In this document: one piece after another, positions 38,301 to 47,582 of the stretch
Layout of the letters: each line of letters starts with the position of its first letter
How positions within the stretch are numbered: position 1 is the stretch's first letter
NCBI RefSeq assembly: GCF_051020765.1
Contig: NC_134941.1
Coordinates: forward strand, 14,818,001 to 14,882,000
Length of the DNA stretch: 64,000 bases
Direction: 5' to 3'
Origin: Lasioglossum baleicum
Lineage: Eukaryota > Arthropoda > Insecta > Hymenoptera > Halictidae
Notes under the pieces: model-generated
What the model saw: only the letters and a program-made list of their open reading frames with translations
What the model was told of the DNA's origin: nothing
The model's database searches: none
Made by a program: the position numbers and the translations under genes

Positions 38301-41300
38301 ACCGTCCTATCTGACGAGGCTGCTCTGACCGGCCACCCCAACGCGGCCGAGTTAGGTTAGGCTAGGCCAGAGAGTCCGCCGTCCCCATACGTAGGTGGCG
38401 GACTGAAGCTTCCCTCCAACCCTCTTCCTGAACCGTCGAAATCTACGAACCAACACTGCCACGGAAGGCACTGGAGACCAAAGCCAGGAGGGACCGGAGA
38501 CAGAGAGACGACACGAGCGGGATAGTGTGCGTGTGTGTGTGTGTATGTGCGTGTGGAAGCGAGAGAGAGAGAGAAGGAGGGAGAAATCGAGGGAGACAGC
38601 CAGGAGTCCTGGCAGACCCCCGCCGTTCCTGATAATCCAATCGAAGCCCTAATTCTAACTCGGCAACCCGAAATTCCCGCCGGTTTGCTGAATAGGGTAC
38701 GCTGCCTCGATCCTGGGGACACAATGGGGGCGCGACGATGGAATACAGACCGGCAGTACCCGAGGCTAACGAGATCCCGTTAAACGACCGCCGATTCGTT
38801 CGTTCCGCGGACCAGACCCAGAAGAAATTCGCGCTACGCTTCCTTACGTCAAAGGTCGGCGATGGTTACCATCGATCCGCGCCGATCCGGAGCGATCTAC
38901 CGTCGAGACTCGACGATTTTCGTTCTGCCAAATTGCTGGGATGATAATGCTGCTTCGCGTTTAAATTTCGCGTTGCAGCGGAAAACCTACGTCATCGTTT
39001 ATACGATGGTAAAACGTATAGAAAATATGGGAAGACAAAACGAAGACTGTATTGAACTGTTTGCAACATGAAGGACCATTCGAATCGAGAGAACAAAGGA
39101 CTTCCGTCTGGCAGGCGATAAATCAGACCCACGAGTTTCGGGCGAAGTGGGCCTAGAAAACTGGCAGGGCGCCGCTCGAGGGTCGTAATTAATTAAACAA
39201 GCAATTCATTACGGATTCTACCCTCGTAGCCAAAGGTGGCCGCCGCAGAGAGGACGCGGGCCTAAGGAAATTGATCGGGAGAGGTTCCGGGAGAGGTCGA
39301 CCTCTCCGGATAAGTCCGCCTTTCCGCCGGAAGTTCCTACAGAGCGAGCGAGCTGGAGAGAGAGAGAAGGCCTCGAGATATCGGTGTTGCTCAGCGTTCG
39401 ACCATCGGCGAGAGATCCTCTTTGTCGGAAAAGCTTCGAGAGAGCGGACTGAAGTCTAGGCCTCGGCGAAGGGTCGATTTCGAGGGCGACGCGACGGAAC
39501 GAAATGAGGAGCTGTCGCCGGCAGCTGCTAACTCTCGAGAAATTCCCTGGCAGTCGCCCTGCCCGCGTAAAGGGGTTGTCCAATGAAATCGATAAGGGAG
39601 TAACGACTCAGAAGGTCCGAGCCACTTACCACGTTGGCGCCTAAAAATTTGCCGGTCGTTAGACGCGCCTCGAGAGAATAGATTAACCCTGGGATCCGTC
39701 TCTCTCCTGTCTCGGAAGCGTCGCGACGTTCGACCAGCTCGAACTGGTCTCCAAAACATTTTTTCAATCGCACCAAATCAGGGTCAACAACACATATGTA
39801 TTTTAAGATGGAGGTTTACCTAATCCTTCCAGTAGTCTAAATGTGACAACGAGCCTGGAGAACGCGACAGAGAAGATCCCCGAATAGCATGAAATAAATA
39901 GTCGATTGCGTGCGACGATAGCGTTCCCAGAGGATGCGAGCGTAATAAAATTGGGGAACGTGTCAAAGAGGAGGAAGCGGTCGGTTTAAAGAAACGCCGA
40001 TCGACCACCCACGACCACCCAGCCCTTTCATCTATCACCGCTTCCCTACGGGCTCACGGTAGATACCCTTTTTTGTTCAGGGGGAAATTGTTTGTTTTCG
40101 TAGAAGATGTAACGCGCCGCCCTAGTTTTCGACGCCGATGACCTTAGACCTGGTTGGATTACGATCTAAATCATCATAAAAGTGTGGAACAGAGCACCTA
40201 ATATTAGGACCGTTTTCTATAAATAAAAGAATGAACATCTACAGCTTCCACTCGAAGAAAAGACAAGTGTATTATACCGCGAAACCCTAACTTCTCGACT
40301 ATATCAATTCTCGCGCATTCAGTGGTATCGATGCGAAACGGTCCCGTGCCTCCAATATCTGCCGTATCAGGCAAGTTTCGATCGCTCAATCTCTCCGCCA
40401 CGTCCGGAACAAGATTTACGAACAGGCACGAGGTTGAAAGGGGTGTATGGGAGAGGGTGTGTGGGGGTTGGGAAATTTCGCTTGCCGCGAGCACAATGCC
40501 TCCTGGCTTACGTAACCGGGAGACGTTTTCGGGGACACCACCCCCGCAAGCCAGCCTCCTCCCCATTTCTCTCTCTCTCTCTCTCTGCATGGTGGTTCGC
40601 GGAGAACCTACAGTCGCGTCGACAACGTCGGCTGCGACCCACCAAATAACCAGAGTCTCGGTAATTGTATGTCTCGGCAATGGCGTAGCCGTGGAGAAAC
40701 CGGTTTCGGAGACGCAACTCTCGCAAACCCACGGCGCTCCGGTCCCGGGAAACTTGGGTGTAGGCGTCGCCGGTACGGCCCGGCCGAACAATATCTCCGC
40801 GGCTAAACGCCGCAGCTCTTTATCAATGTTATGGCGGCCGGCCGCGGTTATAAATAATGGCAATTGCGCGAAACTTAGCCGGCTAGGTAACGGCCGACCG
40901 GCGGGAACCGCACGGCCCCGCCGGGCCATTCCGAAACTTGCGGCTTTCGATGCTTCCTGCTGCTACGTCGTTACAACGATCGGGGCCACTCCGCGATTCT
41001 CCGGTGACTGGGGGACACGATAAACCTCCCTTGTTCGGGACTAACCTCCTTATGATAATAGCACGCATATTAAAGAGATTTCAGAAGGCTGGAGCATTCG
41101 TGAAGACACAGAATATTACGAAAAAATTTGTACAAGCCTAATATAGGATCAGAAATGATATATTGAATTTCCAGAAATTCTTTTCCCCTACAAAATCGTC
41201 CCCGTTACCCAACAATACGAATTTCCGGAGTAGAATGGAAACGCGAAGTCGCGGCGCTTACACTCCCATTCATAAGTCACCGGACACTTATTCCAATTTG

Positions 41301-44300
41301 GATGCAGACGAGACTTTTTATTATTAAAGGACCTATATTATGCAATAAAAATTGTACTTACTAATTGTTTCAGAGAACATGGAAATGAAATCCGACCAAA
41401 ATATTCTATATTTTCGAAATTTTATTTCGGAATTTTACAAGCAATAAAATCGAGCTGGAAGTTTGTATTTTTTAATTACCATTTTGTTGAAGACAAGTGA
41501 ATGTCCGGGGATTTATGGACGGCAGAGTACATTCTAGTCGACGTACAGTATAAATGATAAATAAGAACAGTAATGCTTACAGTGATACTCACTGGTCTTG
41601 GATCGCGGTTCCCGCGGCCCGTCGACGGTCACTTTGATGGCCTTGGTGTAGGTAGCGACCTGCGGCGGCGTGGTGGACACGGTGATCGTCAGCGTGAAGC
41701 TCTTCCCTGAAACAGAAATTTGCAACGCGCTTTCGTTAGAACAAATCTCTCTCTCTCTCTCTCTCTCGTATCCGAGAGCGAGCAGTGTGCGAAAAAGTTT
41801 TTCTCCGCGGATCATCGTCGATTCGCGGGCGGGACGATTGAAACGGCGCCGGAAGTTCGCAAACGTGGTTAGCCGGCTGAAACTCGGCGGTAACCGAATT
41901 AACCGTCGGTAATGTATCGAGGGCGTCGTCGATGGTGACGGCGGGCAGCCAGCGCGACCGAGCCGAGTGGGCCGGCGCGCGTTCAGTTATGTTAAAAAGC
42001 CTATTAAACGCGCGCGTCACCCCGAAAAACAACCCTTCCGTAATTATACTCGAAACTGGAGGGTTTGTTCGGGATTTTATGCGGCGCGCTGTGATTATGG
42101 ATTGCCGGGAAACTTTGCGGCGAATCAATTTAATGGAATCTTCCCTCGACGCGCGCTCGATATTCCGAACACTTTTCGACGGCGCAGCATTATTTTACAC
42201 CCGGACGTGCTTTTTATTCGTCGATAGATGCTCCCGCTTCATTTCCGACAATTGACAAATTGGTTCGGAAAAATGTATGCAAAGCGTAATCACTTGGAGG
42301 CTCTTTAACTTTTCGATTAACGTGCACGATACGCACAGTTTGAATACGAGGGACGTCTCGCGGTGAAAGTGGGGTTTCAATGGAAGCCCCTGTTCAGTCG
42401 AGGACAATGTTGCGTAAAAAAATACAACGTCACGTAGAACACAGTGGTTGCACACGCTGAGGTTCACCGCAACTCCACGTGCACCCTATTTCACTCTTTT
42501 TCTCACCCCGATCGTTCCCCATCGACGATCGCGTGGCTACCACTTTCTCGCCCTCGCCGATTGGGCGAAGGATTCTAAAAATGGATTTGTTGCGTGGCGT
42601 TCGCATCATTTGTGCCGTGTCAGATCGATTGTCTCGAAGGTTTATAGACTACGGCACGACGAAGGGAAACACGGTATCCATTTTAATGAAACTCCAAATT
42701 CAGGATCCACATTCCGGGGTGCAATATTCCGAATATTGAAATGCGAAGGGACAAGGCTGATCGAGGAACCTGTCAGAGGCCAAGTTCCCGGGGCCCTTCG
42801 ACGTCGAGATTGACGGGGCCGACGGGAAGAAATAAAGAAAGAATGAAAAGGAGAAAGCACCGGGGGAATAATGGCGAGTGTCGAGCGTGGCCACACGGTG
42901 GTTCACCACGCGAGCTTCTCGTTTTCCAGCAGGGGATCCCGTCAGTTTGCTGCAAGTCACGGCATCCTCCTGGTCTGGCAAACCTTTTCACCTATTGCGG
43001 GAGTTCGTGGTTGCACAGTTAGGTGGGTACACGTAAGTATCACCCTCGGTGCCAGTCGCCGTGGAACCATTAAAAGTCCGACTATCTCATCCCCTACCTC
43101 TTCCTTTCACCCCCTCCCCCTACTAGCCATCTTCGATTTTCTGAAAGACGGCTTTTGCCATTCCTTGAAATCGATGGGGATCGGCGAACCTCGATCTTTC
43201 GTAATTCTGGGGATCATTTGAAACGAATTTGATTGATCCATCTCTAAGCGAGATCTTGCGAGAATATCAACGCGACAGTTAAATGGTGAAATCTAAAACT
43301 GTGAACACTTATGCGAGCCAGCTAAGCGCAGAAATGGGGATTGTTTCAGCACGTTGAGCGATCCCGTAGCTAGAGACGAGGTAGGTTTATTCGCGAGAGC
43401 AAAGTTGAAGGATACCCGTCTGCTCTTGGCTGAAACTATAAGCGCTCAAATGATCTATCTCGTTATAGGGCTTAGGGTTGAAGGGGTGGAAACGATACGG
43501 TACCTTCGGGGGTAGACTTCCCAGTGATGGAGCTGGCATTACAGCCGAACGTGCAGGAACGGAACCATAGCTTATCATCGATATTACAAGGCTCTCGACT
43601 AACGTGCTCGGTTTTCCTCGAACGGTGAACACTTTTAAGTGGTTACCGTCGAAAGTCGCGGTTTTCGCGCGATGACAGTCACCTCTACACCTGTAGGAGA
43701 CTTCGTGAAATTCGTGAAATCATGCTTAGAAAAATTCTATCGATCCTGCGAAGATTGTGGAATTAAATATATTCTTTAAAATTGTGGCAACTCTTTGAAA
43801 AAACGCCTCATATATTTCCCGAAGTGTGCGTAATGATTTCAGAAAAATAACTATCCCGTAACCAGTAAAATTTCGGAGATACCGCAGAAAGATGCTGATT
43901 TCGAGCGGCACGGTGAATTAGCGAGATTAATTTCGCGACCGGCGTCGAATATTTACAGGCAATTAAACGTCGTTCGTTCGCCAGAAATTCTCTTTCGCCG
44001 AGGTCCGATGAGGGGTGAAATTTTCGCAGTGTGAAACCGGGGTGACGTTGATTTTCGAGTAGGAGGAAAAGGTGGTCGGTTGTCGCTGCCGGCAGTTCAT
44101 CCTGACCATAATCAATTCGTTATCAGAGTACAATAGCGCATTTGCGATTCGTTTGGTGAAAATTGAAATTAATTAATTGGCTCGACAACGGCTGCCGGAC
44201 AGCCTAGACCCCCTCCGGTGGCGCACGGCCTGTGCACGCCGTTGCATTGCCGGTTTCCCCGAATGCGTGTTATATGCAGTTCGCGCTCGCGCTCCACATT

Positions 44301-47300
44301 TTCCCGGAGAATCGTATGCTAACGAGCATTATCAGGAAATCGATCTCAATGCACTTCCTGCCTGCTGTCTCTCTTTCCAATCGCACCCCGGTGCCAATTC
44401 AATTTGTCCCCTTAATGTCCTTCATATTCTTCCCGTCTCGACCCGATCCGAACCCGAACCCGAACCCGAAACCGATGTGTCCCTCCTCATTCTCGATATA
44501 TCGGCGAAAACCCCCTAACATTCATCGGTCTCCCATTTTATTGGTATCGAGACGACGGGATCATCATCTGCACCAGCGCGAGCCAATTTTATTCGGGCCG
44601 ATTCGACGCAACGAATCAACGTCGCCAGATTGACATTCGTCTGCAATAATGGCCGCACCGAATGCTGGCCTGCCGGTCTATCGATTAAAAATTTATTGCC
44701 CGAATTATTGGGAATTTCCAACTGCATCTCCTTTATTGGAAACTGTCTCCGCGGTTTGAACACCGAAACGCGCTCCTACACAGACAATTTTCTTTCACGA
44801 GAGGTTTATTGTTCGAATGATTCAAGTGTCCGAATGATTTTTCTGGTTTTTGGTTTAGAGACTTAAAGCAACACGGGAGCTTAATTTTTCTCGGAGCGAG
44901 ACGGACGATATCTGAGAGAGCCTTTCACACAGATCCAGCCCCCTCAGTCACGTGCATACAGAGGAATGTCCCCGCCGTTCGACAAACGGCAGGATCATTA
45001 AGGATTCGCTAGAGTTTGGCGCGCATCGGTTCCCAGGGAATATTCAAAGAGCCCGGGGAGTCGCAGGAATCCTGACGAGAGACACTTCTCTTACATTCTT
45101 CATCCTAGCTTATGTTAATTCCTCGCTCGACGAAAACAATTGAGAGCTAATCCCAGACAAATGACTGACGCGCTTCCGTGAACACCCCCGGGGGCCGAGT
45201 TCAACCCTTTAGGGGGATAGAAAATTCAGCTATTCCCCGATTTCCGAACACCCTATTTTGCAATCCGCGTTCACCTACACGAATTCACACTCCGACCTCG
45301 TCTACTCTGCTCCGTGTAATCCACGAGTTCATTTAATCTAATATTCGTGGACATTTTGTAGTCGGAGGGGTGGCAGTCGTTTATCTATTTAATCAGTGCA
45401 CCGCGGATTCGTATGCCAGATAAAAATGTGTAAATTCTACAATGGCTCCGCCGATAAAAATAAATTATTCTGAAAAAGAGAAGCAACGTTTTGAAAAATT
45501 AATTTTTCCGCAGACCGTCGCGCGTCGATGAGAAAAATGGCGAGTAAGTGGGTCGCGAGCCGCTGCAGCCGAGCAGGAAGACGTGGCCGGAGAAAACGGC
45601 GGCGCTAATAACGTTAATTAAAAGCCAGCCGAAACCTCAATTAATATCCGCCGCCCTTGTTTCCAGGGGCGTCGTTGTCTTCGACCCAGTCCTGGTCCTT
45701 TTCCCGGTTCCCGAGGCGAGACACCGAAGAAGGAAAGTAAAGAGGAGGTTGCTCGGCGGTGGTGCGGACAAATAAAACCCATTACCCACCCCCTCGAAGA
45801 CGCCCGGCGTCTCCTCGAATCCTCTCGCACACCAATCAACGTGCAACCCCTGCGAAACGTCCAATTGCAAACCCCACCCCCCTCCCCCGTACACCCGGAA
45901 GAACAGTTTTCCCGTAGGAGCGAAAAACGAGGGTGTCTCAAGAACGTCCATGACCTACCCTTACTACGGCGAAATTCTTTGAACGGGAAGCTCACCCTCT
46001 AAAGGAATCCACCCTCTTCAGTATTTTCTTCCGCCAGCGTTCTGTCAACCGGGATCAACGACTTCGCAGTTTCATGAATGAAGAAGCCAAACCGGGAACG
46101 AGATTACGTCGTTCCCGCGGAAAATCTCCAGAGGAAAATTTGTCGGAAGTCGATGCGAAAGATTCGGATAGTTGTAACGTGTAAATATTTGCTGACGATG
46201 AAGATTTGAGGTTTCCAGGATTCTAATAAAGGATCCCTCGCACAACGAAGATCAACACGGGTGGTTATACGTGGAGGGTTGATTCCAGCGAGAGAAAGTT
46301 TTGTGACAAAGGGACGATGAAGTTGCCGGATATTTGAGAACGAAGTGCGGAGATTATGCGAGTAAGAGACTCACCTCTGCCGCTTCTCCCGACGAACCTA
46401 AGATCGTTGAACTTGGCCACCTGATTCTTCATAAGGGCGGTCGAGTTTCTTAGCTCAGCACAACAGTTCTCGTCGTTACCAGCACGAACAGTCACCAAAG
46501 TGCCATCGCCGACCTCGCCAAGGGCCACGACCTTGAATGCCACTGGGAGGGTCTTGTTCGACCTCCAATGGGCTGGTAGAACGCTGCAGACCAGGTGAGG
46601 CGAACCTGTCGCAGAAAGAATGTCCTTGCAACCTGGCCCCCAAACAACTTTCACCCAACATGTTTAACCCCCTGCCGTATTTTAACGAGTCAACGCTTTT
46701 CTATTTAAATTAAGCATTAAAATAAATGTAGCCATTCAAAAAATATGAATTTTCTTTCTCTCCTACGACATTTTTCGGGATGGAGACGTTTTGATCACTG
46801 TAACTGTAAAGAAAATGACACGGCAAGGGGTTAAGGGAAAATGAAGATACTATTCCTAGTTAATTTCACTATTTAATTCTTTCTTACCGAAAGAAAATCT
46901 TTCATTCGTTTTGTACATCTTCGATAAAACATTTAATCAGGTTTTCGTAAAGACGCACGATTCGCACTTGCATAATTTTTTCCAGAGCACAACGGACGCA
47001 GTAACTTACAGATTTATTTGCGAAGGGCTTACACGAAGTTACAAATTCGCTACTAAAATTCTGTAATTTATACGCAGAGTGTAAATCACTGGATGAGCAC
47101 GAGACATTATCGCTAGACTGCGGATTTCACGCGTTTGTAACGAAAATGGCTAGGCGAGATACAAAACGGTGTAAACGTCGGAAACATAAGCATACAATAA
47201 ACATACACTATCTTTTTTCTCCTAAGAAATTCCGAACGATGAAGCTACTCTGATTGAAAGAAAAGGGGGAATCCTCACCTGTCCGGACCAGTTCACCGGG

Positions 47301-47582
47301 ATGCTCGCTGACGAAGTCGCCCAGCGTCCTCTCCGCCAGGATGTCGTTGGTCATCTTCGTGTAGGCATCGGTCAAAGGAGAAACGCCCGACTCCGGGGAG
47401 GCGGCAGTGCCAGGAGCCGAGGCTCCTGTCAACTGCATCCTACCGCTGGATCCACCGCTCTCGCTGGCAGTGCTAGCTGTTCCACAGCTGGACTCGTTGC
47501 TGGACCCTCTCACCGAGCCAGCGCCGCTTCCGGATACCGTACTTCCGCCACCACCGCCGTTACAACGGCCGAATATATCCAT
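32055..47582 (-). CDS. Runx: Runt-domain (RUNX-family) transcription factor, six coding exons
   Basis: Sequence-specific nuclear DNA-binding protein; family members bind TGYGGT sites, usually with a CBF-beta (Brother/Big-brother) partner, and activate or repress developmental genes. I joined 47279-47582, 46375-46605, 41593-41706, 36936-37115, 34232-34525 and 32055-32398. All junctions are GT-AG and phase 1, giving 488 residues. Residues 1-88 are Gly/Ser/Ala-rich. About 89-216 are the Runt domain, with HWRSNKTLP, GNDEN, KNQVAKFNDLRFVGRSGRGK and DGPREPRSK blocks. The linker has QQQQFHAFAF and PLQPLP repeats, then 13 prolines (315-327), a hydrophobic GVLPSILYSQLY patch (441-452) and a C-terminal VWRPY that recruits Groucho. 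DNA-contact residues equivalent to RUNX1 R80, K83, R135, R139, R142, K167, R174 and R177 are all present. The post-Runt linker differs from what I remember of fly Runt and Lozenge, so RunxA or RunxB is favoured; the paralogue is not settled. The symbol given is the family name only. Confidence 0.93.
32538..32987. mobile_element. Nested block of GACTGCGGAT-type MITE copies
   Basis: One left end (GGACTGCGGATTTTTATGCG) starts near 32538. A second (GACAGCGGATCTTTATGC) starts at 32619 within it. A third, diverged segment from about 32820 to 32987 shares its interior with 18295-18466 and ends CGCAGTTTA. The pattern suggests serial insertion of related elements into one another inside Runx intron 5. 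Internal boundaries are approximate. Confidence 0.55.
33427..34043 (-). mobile_element. Non-autonomous piggyBac-type element, TTAA-flanked
   Basis: TTAA at 33423-33426 and 34044-34047 flanks a 617-bp element with perfect 15-bp terminal inverted repeats, CCCTTTGCACTCGAG. TTAA target duplications and CCC-starting ends are diagnostic of piggyBac superfamily insertions. The interior keeps only the transposase C-terminal tail on the minus strand, so the element cannot move on its own. It sits inside Runx intron 5. Intact ends and duplications suggest a fairly recent insertion or trans-mobilisation. Confidence 0.85.
33611..33811 (-). pseudogene. piggyBac transposase C-terminal cysteine-rich domain remnant
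   Basis: An open stretch of 66 codons ends at TAA (33611-33613) and is bounded upstream by TGA (33812-33814). It has the spacing of the piggyBac C-terminal zinc-binding domain: GVKRGCKVCSDR, then GRRETSNYCDTCPDKP, then HLGDCF, with Cys at positions 21, 24, 40, 43 and 54. The DDD catalytic core is absent from the element, and a poly-T tract just upstream marks where the frame is lost. In the family this domain binds the terminal repeats. There is no start codon upstream in frame, so it is read as a decayed 3' end, not a gene. The family call is from memory of the motif and was not searched. Confidence 0.75.
34232..34525 (-). CDS. Runx: Runx coding exon 5: polyproline and Ser/Thr/Ala-rich region
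   Basis: Encodes residues 277-375: MSQFGLTASNSWGYG, a Tyr/Gly segment, 13 consecutive prolines (315-327) and a Thr/Ser/Ala/Gly-rich tail ending QQEAFSAVSS. The acceptor is TTTCTTCAG|ACATG and the donor TTCCC|GTAAGT; 294 nt, phase 1-1. The SWGY and AGYLPGP patches resemble the Tyr/Pro-rich activation segments of other RUNX proteins. The proline tract comes from a near-pure CCN run and could vary in length between individuals. A GT 10 nt upstream (GCG|GTATCT) is a weaker alternative donor that would not join exon 6 in frame. Confidence 0.85.
34377..34416 (-). repeat. CCN repeat encoding the Runx proline tract
   Basis: Thirteen CCN codons (CCA, CCC, CCG, CCT mixed) within Runx exon 5. The mixed codons suggest a tract kept by selection or old enough to have accumulated synonymous changes, although the 3' half is nearly pure CCG. 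Confidence 0.85.
34526..36935 (-). other. Runx: Runx intron 4
   Basis: 2410-bp GTAAGT...CAG intron. It contains one 138-bp MITE near its 3' end (34715-34852) and an AT-rich tract around 35500-35780. No exon-like conserved frame was recognised. Confidence 0.85.
34715..34852. mobile_element. GACTGCGGAT-family MITE, 138 bp
   Basis: TA-flanked element with ends GACAGCGGAT...ATTCGCCGTC (diverged TIRs) and the family's interior motifs ATGCATTTATTAGAAAAATGAG and GCATAAAGATTC. It lies in Runx intron 4, in the orientation opposite to the copy at 8297. Confidence 0.65.
36936..37115 (-). CDS. Runx: Runx coding exon 4: QQQQFH / PLQPLP linker
   Basis: Encodes residues 217-277, directly after the Runt domain: QQQQFHAFAFASQRGGPFF, then a short repeated PLQPLPN / PLQPLPS / LQPRDP region and SFRHAMPGNCQ. 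The acceptor is TCTTTTAG|GGCAG after a T-rich tract and the donor CAGA|GTAAGT. It is 180 nt, phase 1-1, and reads in frame with its neighbours (A|GG = Arg; A|AC = Asn). This linker is my main reason for choosing the RunxA/RunxB class over Lozenge, whose post-Runt segment I remember as different. Function is inferred as part of the transactivation or regulatory region. Confidence 0.85.
37286..37805. mobile_element. GACTGCGGAT-family MITE carrying about 330 bp of unrelated sequence
   Basis: TA-flanked left end GACCGCGGATCTTTATGCAA at 37286 and right end GGTCCGCAGCC closing at 37805, with TA on both sides. Typical copies are about 200 bp; this one is 520 bp because AT-rich sequence with no family similarity lies between about 37410 and 37740. 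That points to a secondary insertion or a longer ancestral form. Confidence 0.6.
38525..38577 (+). repeat. GT then GA compound microsatellite
   Basis: (GT)n with interruptions followed by (GA)n, in Runx intron 3. Confidence 0.8.
40567..40586 (+). repeat. CT microsatellite
   Basis: (CT)10 run in Runx intron 3. Confidence 0.8.
41271..41517. mobile_element. MITE with CATAAGTC(A/C)CCGGACA ends
   Basis: The left end CATAAGTCACCGGACACT and the reverse complement of the right end, CATAAATCCCCGGACATT, match at 15 of 18 positions around a 247-bp AT-rich interior with no coding capacity. It lies at the 5' end of Runx intron 3, 75 bp from exon 3. No second copy was noticed in the window and the superfamily is not clear. 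Confidence 0.55.
41593..41706 (-). CDS. Runx: Runx coding exon 3: C-terminal part of the Runt domain
   Basis: Encodes residues 179-217: KSFTLTITVSTTPPQVATY and KAIKVTVDGPREPRSKT, completing the Runt domain. The acceptor is TTTCAG|GGAAG and the donor ACCA|GTGAGT; 114 nt, symmetric phase 1-1. K203, T205, D207, R210 and R213 align with the RUNX1 DNA-binding tail (K167, T169, D171, R174, R177), and T197 with T161 at the CBF-beta face. Immediate read-through of the donor would give TSEYHCKHYC, unlike any Runx protein, which supports the splice site. Skipping this exon would keep frame but destroy DNA binding. Confidence 0.95.
41746..41767 (+). repeat. CT microsatellite
   Basis: (CT)11 run 40 bp upstream of the exon 3 acceptor. 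Read on the transcribed strand it is (AG)n, so it is not the polypyrimidine tract. Confidence 0.8.
45398..45440 (+). mobile_element. Degraded GACTGCGGAT-family MITE left end
   Basis: CACCGCGGATTCGTATGCC followed by AGATAAAAATGTG resembles the family left end (GACTGCGGATCTTTATGC...AAAATAAAAATTGTG). No right end was found. Confidence 0.3.
46375..46605 (-). CDS. Runx: Runx coding exon 2: core of the Runt domain
   Basis: Encodes residues 102-179: SPHLVCSVLPAHW through FVGRSGRG, the central beta-barrel of the Runt domain. The acceptor is GCGACAG|GTTCG and the donor GCAGAG|GTGAGT; the exon is 231 nt, symmetric phase 1-1. It holds R116 and K119 (RUNX1 R80, K83) and R171, R175 and R178 (RUNX1 R135, R139, R142). 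The GNDEN loop is followed by Cys149-Cys150, where RUNX1 has Tyr113-Ser114. Tyr113 is a CBF-beta contact residue in vertebrate structures, so this is a notable substitution. Ser117 replaces the vertebrate Cys81, as I recall for other insect Runx proteins. Confidence 0.94.
46668..46830. mobile_element. TTAA-flanked piggyBac-like MITE, 163 bp
   Basis: TTAA at 46664-46667 and 46831-46834 flanks a 163-bp AT-rich element. The ends CCCCCTGCCGTAT and, reverse-complemented, CCCCTTGCCGTGT agree at 11 of 13 positions. TTAA duplication and C-rich ends fit a piggyBac-derived MITE. It lies 62 bp downstream of the exon 2 acceptor in Runx intron 1 and carries no coding sequence. Confidence 0.6.
47116..47210 (+). 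mobile_element. Partial GACTGCGGAT-family MITE
   Basis: Left end CTAGACTGCGGATTTCACGC with the family interior (AAAATGGC, ACAAAACGGTGTAAACG). The right end has decayed to AAACATACAC, so the end coordinate is approximate. Located in Runx intron 1, about 70 bp from exon 1. Confidence 0.5.
47279..47582 (-). CDS. Runx: Runx coding exon 1: start codon, Gly/Ser-rich N-terminus, beginning of Runt domain
   Basis: Encodes residues 1-101 plus the first base of Gly102. It begins MDIFGRC followed by five glycines and a Ser/Gly/Thr-rich stretch, then MTNDILAERTLGDF and HPGELVRTG, the usual lead-in to the Runt domain. The ATG at 47582 is chosen because an in-frame TGA lies only 6 nt upstream with no AG between them that could act as a splice acceptor, so translation cannot start further 5' in this exon. 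A second in-frame Met at residue 77, next to the domain, is a possible internal start. The donor reads ACAG|GTGAGG, a strong consensus. The Gly/Ser region is low complexity and likely disordered. Confidence 0.9.

Larger units (their letters stand above)
37116..41592 (-). other. Runx: Runx intron 3
   Basis: 4477-bp intron between the Runt-domain end and the QQQQFH linker exon. It holds a MITE interrupted by extra DNA (37286-37805), GT and GA microsatellites near 38.5 kb, a CT microsatellite at 40.57 kb and a second type of MITE (41271-41517). Open frames near 40.2-41.0 kb on both strands lie in CpG-rich sequence and resemble no protein I know. Confidence 0.85.
41707..46374 (-). other. Runx: Runx intron 2
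   Basis: 4668-bp intron inside the Runt domain. It starts with a CT microsatellite (41746-41767). Otherwise it is unremarkable mixed-composition DNA with one degraded MITE fragment near 45398-45440. This large intron is a plausible place for enhancers, but nothing specific was seen. Confidence 0.85.
46606..47278 (-). other. Runx: Runx intron 1
   Basis: 673-bp GTGAGG...CAG intron, the shortest in the gene. Two transposon derivatives fill about a third of it: a TTAA MITE (46668-46830) and a partial GACTGCGGAT MITE starting at 47116. Confidence 0.88.

Noticed and set aside
38525..38577. Z-DNA-forming GT tract as a regulatory element
   Set aside because: Short and interrupted; nothing beyond microsatellite character supports a function.
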